DNA from: Pseudopyrenochaeta lycopersici
Taxonomy: Eukaryota > Ascomycota > Dothideomycetes > Pleosporales > Pseudopyrenochaetaceae
NCBI GenBank assembly: GCA_003313425.1
Contig: NHZP01000027.1
Coordinates: 496,001-560,000, forward strand
Reading direction: 5' to 3'
Length of the DNA stretch: 64,000 nucleotides
The notes under the pieces are model-generated. The model worked only from the letters and a program-made list of their open reading frames with translations, ran no database searches and was not told where the DNA came from. Positions 36,252-47,179 of this stretch are shown in pieces; position 1 is the stretch's first letter, and the number at the start of each line of letters is the position of its first letter. The position numbers and the translations under genes were made by a program.

Positions 36252-37829
36252 TCATATCTGGGAGCCCCCCCGCTTTCCGTCCATAGATAACATTGCTGCT
36301 CCGTGTTAGTAAGCCCGCAACATAGAAAAGGAGCTACAAGGACGGGACGTACATATCATAATAAGCGTGATTCTTCCGGTTCAAAATCTCCTTGCGCATC
36401 ATCATAATATATGTCTGGATCTCTTCGTACGACCACTGCTTCTTGTTAGTCCATCGTCCCATTATAACATCTTCCCTTCGACCTTCAGGACACTACGTAC
36501 CTTCAAAACCATACTTAGTAAATACAAACTCCAGCTCTCCAGCCCCTCAAGACAAAACAGCATATTCCACTGGCCTAACTCCTTCATCTTCGGATCACGC
36601 GGCCACGTGCCAACCGGAACCTTGAACTTCTTCTCCACAACATCGACGAAGCCTGCCTTGGTGATCATCTCGCGATTGAAGTCGTAGATAGCGAAGGTTT
36701 TGCCGAGCTGCTCGGCGGCATAAAGGAGCGTCTTGGACCATTGCGCCATAAAGTGGTCTTCGGTCACGGAGCCGTCTTCGGATTTGAACATGATGGAAAT
36801 TTCGAGATGCTCGATATATCCCCCGGGCTTGGTGCATCTACACATTCCTTAAGCACAGGCGTATTTGAGTTTTATGAGGGCAAATTTACTTGTAGATCTC
36901 ACGGTAGAGGTGTGCCCAGTCTTGGATTGCGCCAAGCAGACAGCGCACGTGGATGTAGTCGAAGCTGTCTGGTTGGTAAGTCCACTCAAGCTGGGCGTCG
37001 TCGAGCTCGAACTTGAGATTTGGAGGGACAAAACTGGGTTGAGTGGGGGAGATGTCTGTGCCGATTACCTCTGCTGATGGGAATTGCTCTGCGAAGTCAC
37101 TAGTTTCTGTCAGTGGGTGTTTGATAGATCTGGAGAGCGGACTAGGTACATGGCCCATATTCCAGTTCCTGTTCCAACATCCAATACCTTCTAAGTACTT
37201 TATTAGCTTTCGTGTTTCTATTGTCTGACGACGCAAATTTACCTGTGGATTTGGACCAATTGGTGCAAGGAAGAGCTTTCCACCCAGCATGAGCGTCAAC
37301 ATATGATGCCTACTAGCTCATTAGCCAGTTTCAATACGGGGAACGGACGGCGCATGCCCAATATCCAACTGCTCATTCATCTTTTCATCATTTGGTCCCC
37401 TGGCAAAGGTTAACTGCTTGCTTTGTTCATTGCAGACTTGACACACCAGTACTCTGAGGTGGTTTCCGTGTTAAAGTTATGATACGTCCGTCCATGCAAC
37501 TCACGATACTTCAAGATACTACTCGTGATCGACGTCGTAGAGCTCGCACTGCGATCATCAGCATATTGTCCGTTCCATAAAGGGTGCAGCCTTACTTAGT
37601 ATCTCCATATGCGGAGTCTGTTTCGGCCTCCTCATCCAATGGGTCCTTGATCCCTGGTAAGCGTGAGGACTTCTGAACAATGAATACTTACGATAGGGAT
37701 GACTTCTCCTGCTGGGGTCGTCCCGGCAGCTTCGTCCACTAAGGCCGTTGCTGGGGTAGGTGGACTTGCGGGCGGCTTTGGGGGACTCGGTGCTATTGGA
37801 GTCGCCCCTGTTTTGATTTCGGGACTCAT
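36252..37829 (-). CDS. LaeA-like S-adenosylmethionine-dependent methyltransferase
   Basis: The product belongs to the fungal LaeA-like class I methyltransferases, many of which lie in or regulate secondary-metabolite clusters. From the ATG at 37,829 a Pro/Ala-rich leader (46 residues) is followed by ASSTTSITSSIL, HGRTYHNF and GPNDEKMNEQLDI. The SAM-binding motif I, VLDVGTGTGIW, comes next, then EVIGTDISPTQP, the DDAQLEWTY acidic motif, CTKPGGYIEHLEI and WPRDPKMKELGQWN. It ends WSYEEIQ.. and IYGRKAGGSQI with a stop at 36,252. Nine introns of about 45-65 bp can be placed so that every junction stays in frame. One (37,310-37,357) uses a GC-AG pair. No internal stop remains, so the gene is probably functional. 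It is transcribed divergently from the P450 across 415 bp. Confidence 0.88.
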
Positions 37830-38244
37830 ATTTCGACCAGAGGGTATATGAATAGCAGTTTCAGAGACTGTGCAGCGCAGTATTGCAACCTCTGATGTCC
37901 TTTGGTCGTCGGTCCCGTCTATCAACGCCAAAGACGGCGTGAACGCTTGTTGCGACGCTGACTTCCCCACTGCGCTAATTTTAGTCCAAAGCCAAGATTG
38001 TTTCTGCGGAAGATGCCGTGAGTATTCCCGGGATAGATGCCGACACCACGGCCATCCAATTACGGTTCGTCGAGATTGCTGCACAGCCAACTTGTACCTC
38101 TCAATAGCAGGCATACCAACCGAGACGCCCTTTGCTGACCCAGCGCTGTGGAACATCCTCGCGCACTGTTGGAAAATTATGCGCTTTTGGAAATTACGAC
38201 TCTAACCCCAAAAGAATCAAATATCGATCATCATCATCATCATC
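37830..38244. promoter_or_regulatory. Shared divergent promoter of the methyltransferase and P450 genes
   Basis: The 415 bp between the two opposed ATG codons must hold both promoters. An ATC trinucleotide run (about 38,226-38,243) lies directly before the P450 start. No factor-binding site could be assigned with confidence. Confidence 0.6.
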
Positions 38245-39937
38245 ATGGTGGGCTGGGGGCTTGGACCTGAGAGCTACCATAGCACCTCCGAGGCAGCGAT
38301 CTACGCTGCGGTGCTCATCTCCTCCTTCATCGCGTACGTCGTCTTCTACCGCCTCTTCTTCCACCCCCTCGCGCACATCCCAGGCCCCAAGCTCGCAGCT
38401 CTCACCTTCCTCTACCAGACCTACCACAGCTTCAAAGATGGCAGTCGCTTCTACAAGCAGGTTGGCCTCTTGCACAAGAAATACGGCCCTATCGTGCGCA
38501 TCACACCCAACGAAGTCTCCTTGAGTAACCCCGAGAACTACGAGACGATATACTATGTCGGGTCCAAGTACGCCAAGGACCCGAGATTCTACGATGCCTT
38601 CGGCATGGAATATGCTTCCTTCACCTCCTGTCCCAACGAACTGCACCGTCTCCGTCGTGGGCCATTGAACAAGTTCTTTTCGCGGGCCATGGTACTGGAA
38701 TTGCAGAGCATCGTGCAGGAGAAGGCCAACAAGCTATGTTCTCTGATCGCGAAGAGTTCAAAGGCGGGGGAGATGCTGGATATTCATCACGGATGCCGTG
38801 CTGTGTCGATTGATGTTATCACGGAATATATGTTCAACAAGTGCTATGATCTTCTCGATGCCCCGGATCTGGGCACCCATTTCTTTGAGCTGGTCAGAGG
38901 CATTGGCCCTGCGCTGTGGGTTTTCCAGCAGTGTCCAGAGCTGAGCATCATGAACCGTCTTCCCACATGGATGTTGAAAACAATGAGCCCACCTCTTGCG
39001 CAGATCTTGAACCTGCAAGAAGTATGTTTTTCCCATCCAAACCGCACGCCTCCCGGATCTCTGCTCAGGGTTCCATTTGCTGACGTGAATTATAGCACGC
39101 CAAACAACAAATCCTCGTCGTCAAGGCCGATCTCGACGCCGGCCGAGTCAGCAAAGATGCCCGCACAACAATCTTCCACGAACTGCTAACGCCAAATCCC
39201 GAAGAAGGCTGGGTCCCCTCGACTCCAGATCAGATTAAATACGAAGCCTACGGCATTTTGGCAGCAGCAGCTGATACAACGGGCAATGGGTTGACTACAG
39301 GAGTATACGAGGTGATCAAGAATCCCAAGATCTACGCAAAGCTTACGGCAGAATTGAAGGCTGCATTCCCGGATCCAAACGCCAAGATGGAACTCACTGT
39401 TTTGGAACGCCTGCCATATCTGACCGGCGTCGTGAACGAATCGCTCCGCCTCTCCTTCGGCGTCATCTCCCGCCTCCCGCGCATAGTCCCCGAAGGCGGC
39501 GCCAAGTTCGAGGGCTACACCATCCCCGCCGGCTTCACCGTCTCTATGTCGTCTTGGGTCCTGCATCAGAATGAGGACTACTTTCCCCATGCACAGGAGT
39601 TCATTCCTGAGCGATGGGCGCTGACCAGCGACAAGCAGAAGATGTGGAAGGCGTTTGTGCCGTTTGGAAAGGGGAGTAGGATGTGTGTTGGGATGCCGTA
39701 AGTTCGCTGCACCGATTCTTTTCGGGCTTTTTCAGAATAGCTTGGAAGTGAGGCTGACTGCATAGGCTTGCGTTTTGTGAGATGTACGTGACTCTAGCGT
39801 CGATTTTCCGCAGATTCGAGCACTTGAAGGGGAATGAACTAAGCGCATACGACCTGTTGTATGATGATTTCTTCGCTAGTCATCGGCCGATGGATGCTGT
39901 CAAGTTTCATATTATTGAGCAGGATTTAAAGGAATAA
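38245..39937 (+). CDS. Fungal cytochrome P450 monooxygenase, membrane-anchored
   Basis: The product is a heme-thiolate monooxygenase of the trichodiene-oxygenase-like fungal type. Three exons (38,245-39,021; 39,096-39,697; 39,766-39,937) splice in frame and give 516 residues, a normal length. An N-terminal membrane segment (IYAAVLISSFIAYVVFYRLF) is followed by the proline hinge HIPGPKLAAL. The I-helix reads AAAADTTG, the ExxR motif is ESLR, and PERW follows. The heme loop FGKGSRMCVG, with the cysteine ligand, lies just before the second intron. The stop is TAA at 39,935. All key residues are present, except that the usual AG at the I-helix reads AA. The divergent LaeA-like methyltransferase suggests joint action on one small molecule. 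The substrate is unknown. Confidence 0.93.
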
Positions 39938-40288
39938 ACATGCGGAGACAAGAGTTGCAAAATGAAATATGATTTGATGCCTGGCAGTTGGCGTGCGTGC
40001 TATGAAAGCCAGCAAAGCGAGGCGTGGGTGAGTAATATCTTACTCAGGTATTCCCTTCGAATTGACCTGCATCTTCGAACTAAACTCAACTAGGATGTCT
40101 AATTTGCGCTCAGACCTTTCCTAAGCTCTCCTTTGAACACCTATTCTAGTTGCAATCTAATGCTCTGCTAACTATACGCTTAATAAACTTAACTAGCCGT
40201 TGAATTACTACAAACTACTACTAACATGCTATATGTTCTTCCTAGAGAAAGAAAAATGTCTAGTCTAAATTGTCCCTAATCTCTTAGG
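39938..40288. other. Intergenic, P450 3' flank
   Basis: No feature was recognised. No repeat motif is evident. Confidence 0.5.
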
Positions 40289-40630
40289 GAGCGTCTCAAC
40301 TATATTAACCTATACTTGACTGAGCCAGAACTGGCTATTATCTGCTGTTCCTACAAGTTTGCGCTGAAAGGCACTCTTCTATCTATCTCTAACTATCTTT
40401 CTGAAAAACATGAATACTTGAGATCTACCCTAAAAGAGACTAAAGCCCTGCTACGTCCATTCACCGTTTCTAGCCTAGTAGGGCTGCTACTTTAGCGAGA
40501 CAGCGTATCCGCGTATCCACATCTCCCTACACACTACAGTATTGCATGCAAACATTGTCCCTCCAAGAAGACTACTAGCTCTAATAGCCTAGGACACTGC
40601 TTCTTAAATATCTACAGAGTCAAACAGTAA
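40289..40630 (+). pseudogene. OrsD-like zinc-finger protein fragment
   Basis: The frame reads NYINLYLTEPELAIICCSYKFAL and, after a spacer, SNYLSEKHEYL. It then gives AYPHLPTHYSIACKHCPSK followed by a Cys/His residue pattern. This paired arrangement of a C-x2-C-like knuckle with HxxxH-type residues matches the OrsD/DUF3505-type domain found in fungal cluster proteins and in some helicase-associated repeats. One TAG (40,493-40,495) interrupts it, the first knuckle reads CCSY rather than CxxC, and both ends are missing. It is a remnant. Whether it came from a biosynthetic cluster or a repeat is open. Confidence 0.55.
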
Positions 40631-42870
40631 ACAACGACTTAGCTTAGCGATCAAGCGATTGATGCAGTACTCCTCCAAAGCTGGGGCCGTAATAGCGGGT
40701 GGGGGCATTAGACTGTAAAGCTAACCCGCCCAGCTTCTTTGACAGATCTGTTTAACGATAGCTTAGTTTAAGATTCAGTAGCACGTCTTATTTAGGTTGA
40801 GCAATTGCATAACAGTCTGCGATAACGTCTGACAGCTCTATCTGCGGCGGATGCCTTCGATGCGGGCAGCACAGGTATGACGTTATACACGAACTGGATA
40901 AGGCGCACCGGGTGGAGAGAAACATTTGCTTATGCGAATTGGAAACCTCTTGTAAAGCTAACCCGGCTCCTGCGCGGTAGCGAGGATTTATGTCTTAGGA
41001 TATAGAGCGAGAAGCTGTTCGAAAAGTTGCAACGAGGATGAAGCGAGATTAACACTGTTGATTACCGCCCTTGGCAGGGTCTTTAGGTAATGCGAAGACA
41101 CCGTAAAGCACACAGATGTATTAATACGCTGCTGGCTTCGAGGTCCGTGTTATGATCGTCCCTACAAGCCGCCTTTCGAGTTGGACGACATATAGTCGAC
41201 CCATTCGACCTTGCCAGTCTAAGGATCGGCTACGAACAGACTAGATTTGAGCGCTGATATAGATGACAGAGTAGATTACGAGGAGGAGGATTCATTAATA
41301 GCTACTAATAAGTTAGAGGCTAATTCTTATGACAATTTTTAAGCGGAAGATAAAGAAGGAGAGAATAGTTGCTTGGGCCACTTTGAGAGACGCTTAGCCG
41401 TCCTATTCTGCACTGCCTCTTCGTCTGCTAGTACCCTAAAGGTGCTTGCGGACACATTAAGGTTGGAAGAGGCGGCGATATTAAACGCGGACGGTGCTAT
41501 AGAGGATTTAGTCTTGTAACTTGGATACTTCCTAGCTATGAAGGAGTACGAAGATATTAGATCTTGTTTAACGCTTCTCGTATATTTGAGTAGTGTCTTA
41601 GGAGTATCTCCAGACAGACTAACATTTAAATGAGCGATGAATTCCACGCTAAGACTGTTAGGAATTACCTGTTGTATCCGGCTCCTCCACCTTAAGTTGA
41701 CCCTCTCTCGCTTCGCCTACAATTATGTAGGATGGAGAGCGAGGCCCCATTATAGCTAATGGAATTGGTTAAACGAAGTTCGTGTTAAAATGCATCTGTC
41801 TTGGGTTACAGGCACTATTAGGCGAGCTTTTGAGCCTGCGCAACTACGGTCGTGTGATTAGTTAATTAGATGGCCCGTTCCTTTGTATTAGATCTAGCCA
41901 ATAGGCTCTTGAAGGCATACCTTAATCTATCTCGGCGTGCTTGTCTGGCGTACTCCACCAACTTTGCGCACCTTGTTGAACTCAACGTACAATAACTCCA
42001 CGCTATATCACTCAAATGGCATCAAAAGAAGCGGATGTTCAGGTTGCTATATCGTCTGCCAATACTGAGCTAATTCAAGGCAATCGTCGAGCTGCTACTC
42101 CCTACAATTTAGCTGAAACAACCCCCGCCGCTGACGCGCTGGAGTACGTGCTGGGTCAATAATGAAGACGTTGTTTTTATCGTGCTAGGTTGAAATCTAA
42201 GCACTCAGGGATATGTGAGTAAGCGCTCGCCTCGACATGAATGTTGATACTAAGGCCGAGGTAGATCACGCAGTCCACTGAAACCGACAGACCATCGCAA
42301 TGCTGCTTCGATGAAAGGCCGGATCAGATTGCGTAGACGAGGCGGGAGTGGGTGGGGAAGGCGGTGGCGGCTATTTTGTGCAAGCTGGAAGAGACAAAGA
42401 ATCGGTCAGTGTTTGTGGCGAATACGTATGTAAGCTAGAAGAAGTTGCTGGAGTTGTCGAAGGAGGAGTTGGGTTAGATGGGTGGACGGTTGGGACGAAG
42501 AGTACAGATCAGATGCTGGCGAAGTCCATGGGGGCGTTCGCGAATGGGACGATTAATTTGAAAGGGAATATTGGATTTCATTAAGGTGGCGGATATGAAT
42601 TATGAGACAAAATAGGAGGTGGACGATAATGAATTGCTTAGGATCCCAAGGTTTTCAGATAAGGATATCAAAGAGGTGATCAGGAAGATTGTTTCCTGGA
42701 GAAGGCATGAGCGGAAGGGTTGGCAATAATTGATTTAGAAACTAACAGGTATTGCCAAGAGGAAATATTAACCGGGCACATGGTTAATGATAGTTATTGG
42801 GAGGCATATCCATAACTGTTAAAGCAAGCGATTGCCTTTTTCTTGATAGGCAGGTGTCGCAGGACAAGCA
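40631..42870. other. Gene-poor stretch with two unassigned open frames
   Basis: A minus-strand frame at 41,339-41,647 (102 codons, containing SSIAPSAFNIAASSNLNVSAST) and a plus-strand Gly/Val-rich frame at 42,348-42,584 are the longest here. Neither shows a recognised family, and both could be chance. Composition is close to that of the genic parts, not RIP-like. Confidence 0.35.
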
Positions 42871-42879
42871 TAATCTATA

Positions 42880-43065
42880 TTAAAAATCGAGCTAAGACGC
42901 TGCATGTCTAGCTTACTTACCAGATCTCAACCTAATTGAGCGCCTCTGACGGCGCCTTAAGAAGCGTATGAATAGATTCTACCCACAATAGAATAGCTCT
43001 AGTCTAGCTGAAGAGTAGTGGGATAGCTTCTGCAAGGCCTTGAAAAGATGCTATTGGCGTATACC
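42880..43065 (+). pseudogene. Tc1/mariner-type DDE transposase C-terminal fragment
   Basis: The reading PDLNLIERL, then a TGA where Trp is expected, then RRLKKRMNRFYP is the signature around the last catalytic acidic residue of Tc1-like DDE transposases (SPDLNPIERLW). It continues as SSLAEE and WDSFCKALKRCYW with stops. Only this C-terminal scrap remains. Confidence 0.7.
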
Positions 43066-43739
43066 AGGCAGATTCATCAAGTTACTGTTATCTGCTCAAC
43101 ACAAAAAATCGAGCTATTTATCGCGTTCAAGGCTGTTTTCTATGTGGCTGTGATATAGGAGTCTTGTTAGTGATAGGTGGGGCTTGCTTGGCAACCAAAA
43201 CCTTTGGCCTTGTGCCATAATCCCGGCCTAAACTTTTTGTAGGTTCGTTTCTGAATAGGCACCTATGCAATTCAATAATATTATTGGTGTTACATATGTT
43301 GCTGCTAAAAAACATACGTTGCACGTGGATTTTGTCGCGCTATAATTCTACCTGCGCTTGAGGCGCTTTAGTACATTCTAGCACAATAGTTCTAAGACGC
43401 GTTAGTAGGGTAGAAGTGACTCATACACTATGCTTTAGTAATCATTAATTGTATAAGTAAGTTCCTTATCGCGCTAGGGTATGTAGCTAAGTTGAATGCG
43501 AATGATACGAAGGGAACCCCACAACTGCTTAGGAACACCTCCTTCAAGGCTAACTTTGTGGAGCTGTGCAAAACTCCGTCACTCCGCATTATCTGTACAG
43601 AAGTACGGGTATAAGATGAGAACCCCTTTGCACTAGGATGAACTAAACCACGAGGCAATAAATAAGACATATCCTTCTTGTCGTCTTCAAACCTAAGAAT
43701 CGTTCTTAAATCTTTCATCATTCTCTTCGCTTGAAAACA
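43066..43739. other. Intergenic, upstream of the single-exon SDR
   Basis: No gene was recognised. The last 150 bp presumably hold the promoter of the SDR. Confidence 0.45.
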
Positions 43740-44510
43740 ATGCCTGATATTCAAAACAGTAAGGCGATTATTGTTGGCGGTACGCATGGTATTGGCCTTG
43801 CGACAGCACAGCTCTTGGTCTCAAGGGGAGCCACAGTGATAGTTACCGGCCGCAATCCTGCAAACCTTGAATCCGCAAAACAAACTTTAGGCGATCGAGT
43901 AGTAGTCCAGCAATGCGACATCACCTCCTTTGAAGGTATCTCTACCATTGCAATGCGAGTGTCTCAAACCTTTGGCGCCGATCCACAGCTCGACTTGGTT
44001 TTTATTAATGCCGGCTATGCGAACCTTGAGCTTTGGACTGCGGTTTCCGAAGCTTCATTCCGCCGTACCTTTGACACGAACGTCTTTGGAGCATTCTTCG
44101 TTGCTCAAAAGCTCTCTCCGCTCGTCAAGCCAGGTGGCTCGATCGTCTTTACAACCTCAATTTCAAATCACCGTGGTATTCCAGGCATGTCAGTCTACTC
44201 CGCCAGTAAAGCCGCCGTGCACTCATTTGTGCAGACACTAGCAGCGGAATTAGCTTCCAGGAACATCCGCGTCAATGCCATCAGTCCAGGTTATATCAAG
44301 ACTCCAACGATGGGTGTGGTAGATGCGCCCAAGGAAAACTTAGCTGCCTTTAAAGCGCAGGGCACACGAGTAACGCCGTTAGGAAGAATTGGAGACTCTG
44401 AAGAGGTAGCAAAGGCAGTAGCATTTCTAGGGTACGAAGCTACATTTTCGACAGGCTCGGAGGTTTTAGTTGATGGGGGCTTACTATCACTCGAGAAAGG
44501 AGATCATTAG
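43740..44510 (+). CDS. Classical SDR oxidoreductase, single exon, intact
   Basis: The 256-residue product is a typical-length classical short-chain dehydrogenase using NAD(P). The cofactor motif GGTHGIG lies near residue 14, followed by INAGYA and NVFGAFF. The catalytic serine sits in TTSISNHRGIPG and the active site is YSASK. The C-terminal VNAISPGYIKTP and VDGG motifs are also present. The start is the first ATG at 43,740; there is no intron, stop or frameshift. The absence of introns and bacterial-like motif layout are compatible with horizontal origin but also common in fungal SDRs. Neighbours are transposon remnants, so context gives no clue to the substrate. Confidence 0.9.
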   Translation: MPDIQNSKAIIVGGTHGIGLATAQLLVSRGATVIVTGRNPANLESAKQTLGDRVVVQQCDITSFEGISTIAMRVSQTFGADPQLDLVFINAGYANLELWTAVSEASFRRTFDTNVFGAFFVAQKLSPLVKPGGSIVFTTSISNHRGIPGMSVYSASKAAVHSFVQTLAAELASRNIRVNAISPGYIKTPTMGVVDAPKENLAAFKAQGTRVTPLGRIGDSEEVAKAVAFLGYEATFSTGSEVLVDGGLLSLEKGDH

Positions 44511-44639
44511 GTATTTCTCCTAACGTAAAAGGCAAACGAGCCACACACCCCACCTAGCTTTCAGTACCTCTACAAGCGTATGGCTTAATCACACATGAGA
44601 CTGCTATATGGATATTAATGTACTTAGCTTAAGCAGTAC

Positions 44640-45075
44640 CGGTAGTCTCCTTTTTATGTGTGTATGTGAGTTGTGTCTAGTCTCTCCGCATCTTTTGTAC
44701 CCAATCCTAACGAGCTGAGTCGTTATGTTGCCTATCATAAAGCCAGCTTCGCCCAAGTTAACTTTGTCATTGTTAACAATGTTATACTTGGCTTTTGTCT
44801 CCTCTACTAGCTTCAACCAGCGTTCAATTACTCTTGAACTCGCATAGAGCTCTCTTTCTATCGTAAGATCGGCAGCATTGTGTCTTAAGACTGTTTATAC
44901 GCTTGACAAAGTTGGATGGCCACTTCTGCCCAATCTGACCTCCACCTCGCGCTGCTAGCAGCTTGTCAGCTATAGCACGCACAACTAGTAGCGTTGGCGG
45001 AAATACACATCGATCTAAGTTCAATATATGTCTAATAACAAACCCCTTTTTCTAGCTTCGTACGTCTCTTTGAGT
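44640..45075 (-). pseudogene. Pogo/Fot1-like transposase remnant (CENP-B-type HTH plus start of DDE)
   Basis: The minus strand reads DILNLDRCVFPPTLLVVRAI, ADKLLAARGGGQIGQKWPSN and FVKRINSLKTQCCRSYDRKR, the usual layout of the second CENP-B/Tc5 helix-turn-helix in pogo-family transposases. A stop follows. The frame resumes with LVEETKAKYNIVNNDKVNLG and EAGFMIG, where the family has the first catalytic aspartate in a FDETGF motif; here that residue is replaced. The rest of the DDE domain is missing. Confidence 0.75.
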
Positions 45076-47038
45076 TGGACTGGCAATCGCGTTGAGTGGG
45101 TACGCCGGCCCGTCGGCGCTGAAGCGTAGTTCGAAAGACTTCGAACGTCTGTGCAGCAACTCTTTCGGTCCGAATCTAGTCTGAAATAAGGGCTGAGATT
45201 GCAAGGTTTACATTAACCTCACGAGAAGCTGGTTGAGGTCGTATTGGTGAAGTTTCAATTAATAGAAGTTGACCCGTTTGTAAAAAAGTTGGTGAGGCAA
45301 TGGATTAAACCACACTACAGCCGCGAAGCGGGCTTCACCTCTTTCAGCACGCTGCGAGATCTCCCCAATGCCACTCTCGGCAGCCGCTTTACCAAACTAA
45401 ACTAGGCTTTAAACAGGGCGGTACTTGTAGGCCCATTAAGTCACGATCTCGTAAGCTGCGCCACATGTACCTCTAGTTTCCTATTATCTATACAACTCGA
45501 AACATCTATCAACTCTATGGCCCCTGCGGGTCATCCATCGTCCCTGCTAGCGGTGGCAAAAAACCTAGCCACGACTCAATTGCGAGCCCAATTTAAAGAA
45601 GCAACTAAGCTTGGGAAGGATGCGGCAACTCAACCTGGATCTAAGAGGGCTTGCGCCTAGAAGCATGCTTGGATGACATAGACGTATAAGAGGTCTCACC
45701 CAACAAGCTCTTGCAAGTGAACATGTGCGACTGCACTTTTCACTACAAATAAGTGACAGATGGGGTTGACCCTAGTATTATTCAAAAGACCTTGACCTAT
45801 GCAAGGATCCCTGCACTACGTTCACGAGCCACGTTCTTGGTGATTGGTGTAAGGGCAGCTGCTGTTGTGTCAAATTTAAGTCATGCACACCGGATTTTAC
45901 AAGCCATCCCGTGTGAGCGAATATTAAGGCCTATGGATTCACACTGAGCATCTCCAATGACGCTTGTGCCCGGCAATAGCTTGGAAGTGTTTGTTCGCAT
46001 AAAGACCCTGCGGCTAAGAGCATTTTCAAGCTAACGCAGTCTGCGCTAGCAGCTATAGCAAGCGGGACTGTGTCAAGAGCGATAAGAGGCTCGTGCGGGG
46101 GAAAGTGATTGGGTTAGCAAGCGTCTAGTTGTGCTAAGAACTCTTCCCATTCTTGCATCGGATTAGACTCACTATAGATGTGCATAGCCTCTAAAATCAA
46201 GAATAAATATTCTCAAGTGTAGTTTCTACTGCCCTTGAAGTGATTCTCTGGAGCTGATATCCGCTTGATAAGTACTAAAGAGGTAAAGTAAGCACGGCGA
46301 TCTTGGAAACAGCAGTATCGAGGAGGTAAAATCGACAAGGGCCTGCGCTAGTGAGTTACGAGAGGCCTAGAGCAGGTGATGGATTTGATGCTCATATGGG
46401 GAGATTCCTTGGCCGTGAACACTTCCTCTGGAGTCAGGCAGATCGAAGGGACTGGTGGAAAAGGGGTTTTGGATTGATGTCTTTTTCAGGAAATTTTAGA
46501 TATACAATGCTATTGTTTATACGTACTCGATTTATAACCTGCGTTGTTTACAGCGCCTTTTGACTACCGTCGTTAACAATAGCTCTTGTATTAGCCCTCT
46601 TCTTAGCCCTTTCTAATTACTACGGGCGCTAAACTCCGTTGCAGTAGTTAATCTTATCTGCATTTGCTTCCTCTCGCGTGATTTACGTCGCGTAGCAGCT
46701 TCATTAGCTGCTTGAAGCTTAACAACCTGCCTAAAAGAACAGCGGAGAGCGGAAGTCAATGCAATCGGCACCCTAAGTGCGTACTCGTTCGTCAGTCGGA
46801 AGTCGGCAGGCCAATCACCAGAACTCGACTAATTTGTGCATCTCACTGCTCGCAACTGGTTAGCAAAAGAGGGGTTGTTCGTGAAAAGAGAAGCCAAGGC
46901 TATTGCACAACTGGGAGAAGTCTTCCATGCAAACCAGAGTATTTGGAGAGTCAATCTACCGCATGTTCAGTTCATCTTAGGTTCTACTGTGAGATAGAAG
47001 ACTCGAATTAGGAACTAAGGTTATGTGAGAAATTTGGA
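45076..47038. other. Gene-poor stretch, no recognised family
   Basis: Short open frames at 45,753-45,947, 46,351-46,563 and 46,712-47,011 show no family signature. Composition is not strongly RIPed. Confidence 0.4.
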
Positions 47039-47179
47039 ATGTCCCTGCTAAGTGACGGAAGATATGTTGAAGAAAGACAACCAATACTGTCAGTAATGGA
47101 GGGAAGAGAGAAGAGGCTTGGGGAAGAGCACCCAGACATGCTGACCTGTACCAGGGTAGCAGCCCACGTTAGACCTTAG
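47039..47179 (+). pseudogene. Kinesin-light-chain-type TPR repeat fragment
   Basis: The reading MSLLSDGRYVEERQPILSVM followed by KRLGEEHPDMLTC matches one repeat of the TPR_10/12 type (G-RY-EA, then LG-EHPDTL). Such repeats form the C-terminal arrays of many fungal NLR-like proteins. Only about one repeat survives before a TAG. Confidence 0.6.

Noticed and set aside
36367..37016. Plus-strand frames opposite the methyltransferase
   Set aside because: They are antisense shadows of the minus-strand exons, which carry clear family motifs.
37870..38205. Open frames between the methyltransferase and P450 starts
   Set aside because: No domain is visible and the interval is best explained as the shared promoter; the minus-strand frame is a read-through upstream of the real ATG at 37,829.
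40289..43065. An intact biosynthetic cluster extending right of the P450
   Set aside because: Only an OrsD-like scrap and a Tc1 scrap are present; no backbone or further tailoring gene was found.
43731..43739. Extended N terminus of the single-exon SDR
   Set aside because: The extension would start with TTG; the first ATG at 43,740 is the sensible eukaryotic start.
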